Shown here piece by piece: positions 6,382 through 6,682 of a stretch of 6,682 bases of DNA (position 1 is its first letter; each line of letters begins with the position of its first letter). The notes beneath the pieces were generated by a model, which saw only the letters and a list, made by a program, of their open reading frames with translations, was not told where the DNA came from and did no database searches. The stretch spans positions 1-6,682 of the forward strand of contig CALNAL010000127.1 in the NCBI GenBank assembly GCA_937874445.1, given 5' to 3'. This stretch comes from an uncultured Acetobacteraceae bacterium. GTDB taxonomy: Bacteria; Pseudomonadota; Alphaproteobacteria; Acetobacterales; Acetobacteraceae. Made by a program: the position numbers and the translations under genes.

Positions 6382-6682
6382 ATGATGCGGAGGGGGTTCG
6401 GCCTGTTCCTGCTGGTGGCGGCGCCGGTGGTGGCGGTGCTGGGCTCGTTCCTGCTCGGCCGCTACCCGCTCTCGCCGCTGACGGTGGCGCGGGTGATCGG
6501 CGCCGAGTTCCTGCCCCTTACGCCCGACTGGTCGGACGCGGTGCGCGCGGTGGTGATCGAGGTGCGCCTGCCGCGCATCCTCGGCGGACTGCTGATCGGC
6601 GGCGGGCTGGCGCTCGCCGGGGCGTGCTACCAGGGGGTGTTCCGCAACCCGCTGGTCTCGCCCTTCGTGCTGGGGGTGTCGG
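6382..6682 (+). CDS. FecCD-type ABC transporter permease, N-terminal 100 residues
   Basis: ATG 6382 follows directly on the TGA (6379-6381) of the binding-protein gene, with a second ATG next to it; no strong ribosome-binding site precedes either, so translation is probably coupled to the upstream gene. The visible 100 residues contain a first membrane helix (about 6-26), the conserved VRLPRIL (61-67), a second helix with GGGLALAGACYQG (73-85), and the family signature QGVFRNPLVSPFVLGVS (84-100). This is the inner-membrane channel subunit of siderophore/B12/haem/molybdate-class importers (PF01032, about 330 residues, normally a dimer). The rest of the gene, and presumably an ATPase gene, lie beyond the right edge. 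Confidence 0.93.
   Translation, partial: MMRRGFGLFLLVAAPVVAVLGSFLLGRYPLSPLTVARVIGAEFLPLTPDWSDAVRAVVIEVRLPRILGGLLIGGGLALAGACYQGVFRNPLVSPFVLGVS

Overview
The window is GC-rich throughout (roughly 65-70 % by eye), with strong GC bias at third codon positions and long antisense shadow frames. The family mix suggests an alphaproteobacterium. A TPR array fused to a GT32-like glycosyltransferase, a sulfotransferase-like protein, and a secreted protein carrying a TGSTxARTLADR motif all recall Rhodospirillales, probably Acetobacteraceae. That placement rests on memory of family distribution, not on a search.

Left half (1-4388): cell-surface or glycan genes. The 5' end of a secreted protein gene runs off the left edge on the minus strand (1-206). 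A 247-bp divergent intergenic region with a perfect inverted repeat (301-316) separates it from two plus-strand genes. The first (454-1488) encodes a sulfotransferase-fold protein preceded by a small 'GWA...DGR' beta-type domain; its PAPS-binding motifs look eroded. The second (1671-4388) encodes a 905-residue protein: six regular 68-residue double-TPR units, more degenerate TPRs, then a C-terminal GT32-like domain with an intact DxD motif. Together they look like part of a surface-polysaccharide or glycoprotein modification locus.

Right half (4422-6682): transport. A minus-strand gene (4422-5174) encodes a ModA-like oxyanion-binding fold with no visible signal peptide. It converges on the glycosyltransferase gene with only 33 bp between them. 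It diverges from a plus-strand operon that begins with a periplasmic FecB/BtuF-type binding protein (5320-6381) and continues without any gap into a FecCD-type permease cut by the right edge (6382-6682). The 145-bp divergent region (5175-5319) holds a plausible promoter for the ModA-like gene, a 13-bp inverted repeat and a short direct repeat. The substrate is not decided by sequence: iron-siderophore, cobalamin, haem and, given the ModA-like neighbour, molybdate/tungstate (MolABC-like import) are all possible.

No tRNA, rRNA, CRISPR array, insertion sequence, integrase or clear intrinsic terminator was found. No stretch longer than 300 bases lacks a gene. The most unusual points are the eroded sulfotransferase motifs, the signal-less ModA-like protein paired with a FecB-type importer, and the very regular 204-bp TPR array fused to a glycosyltransferase.
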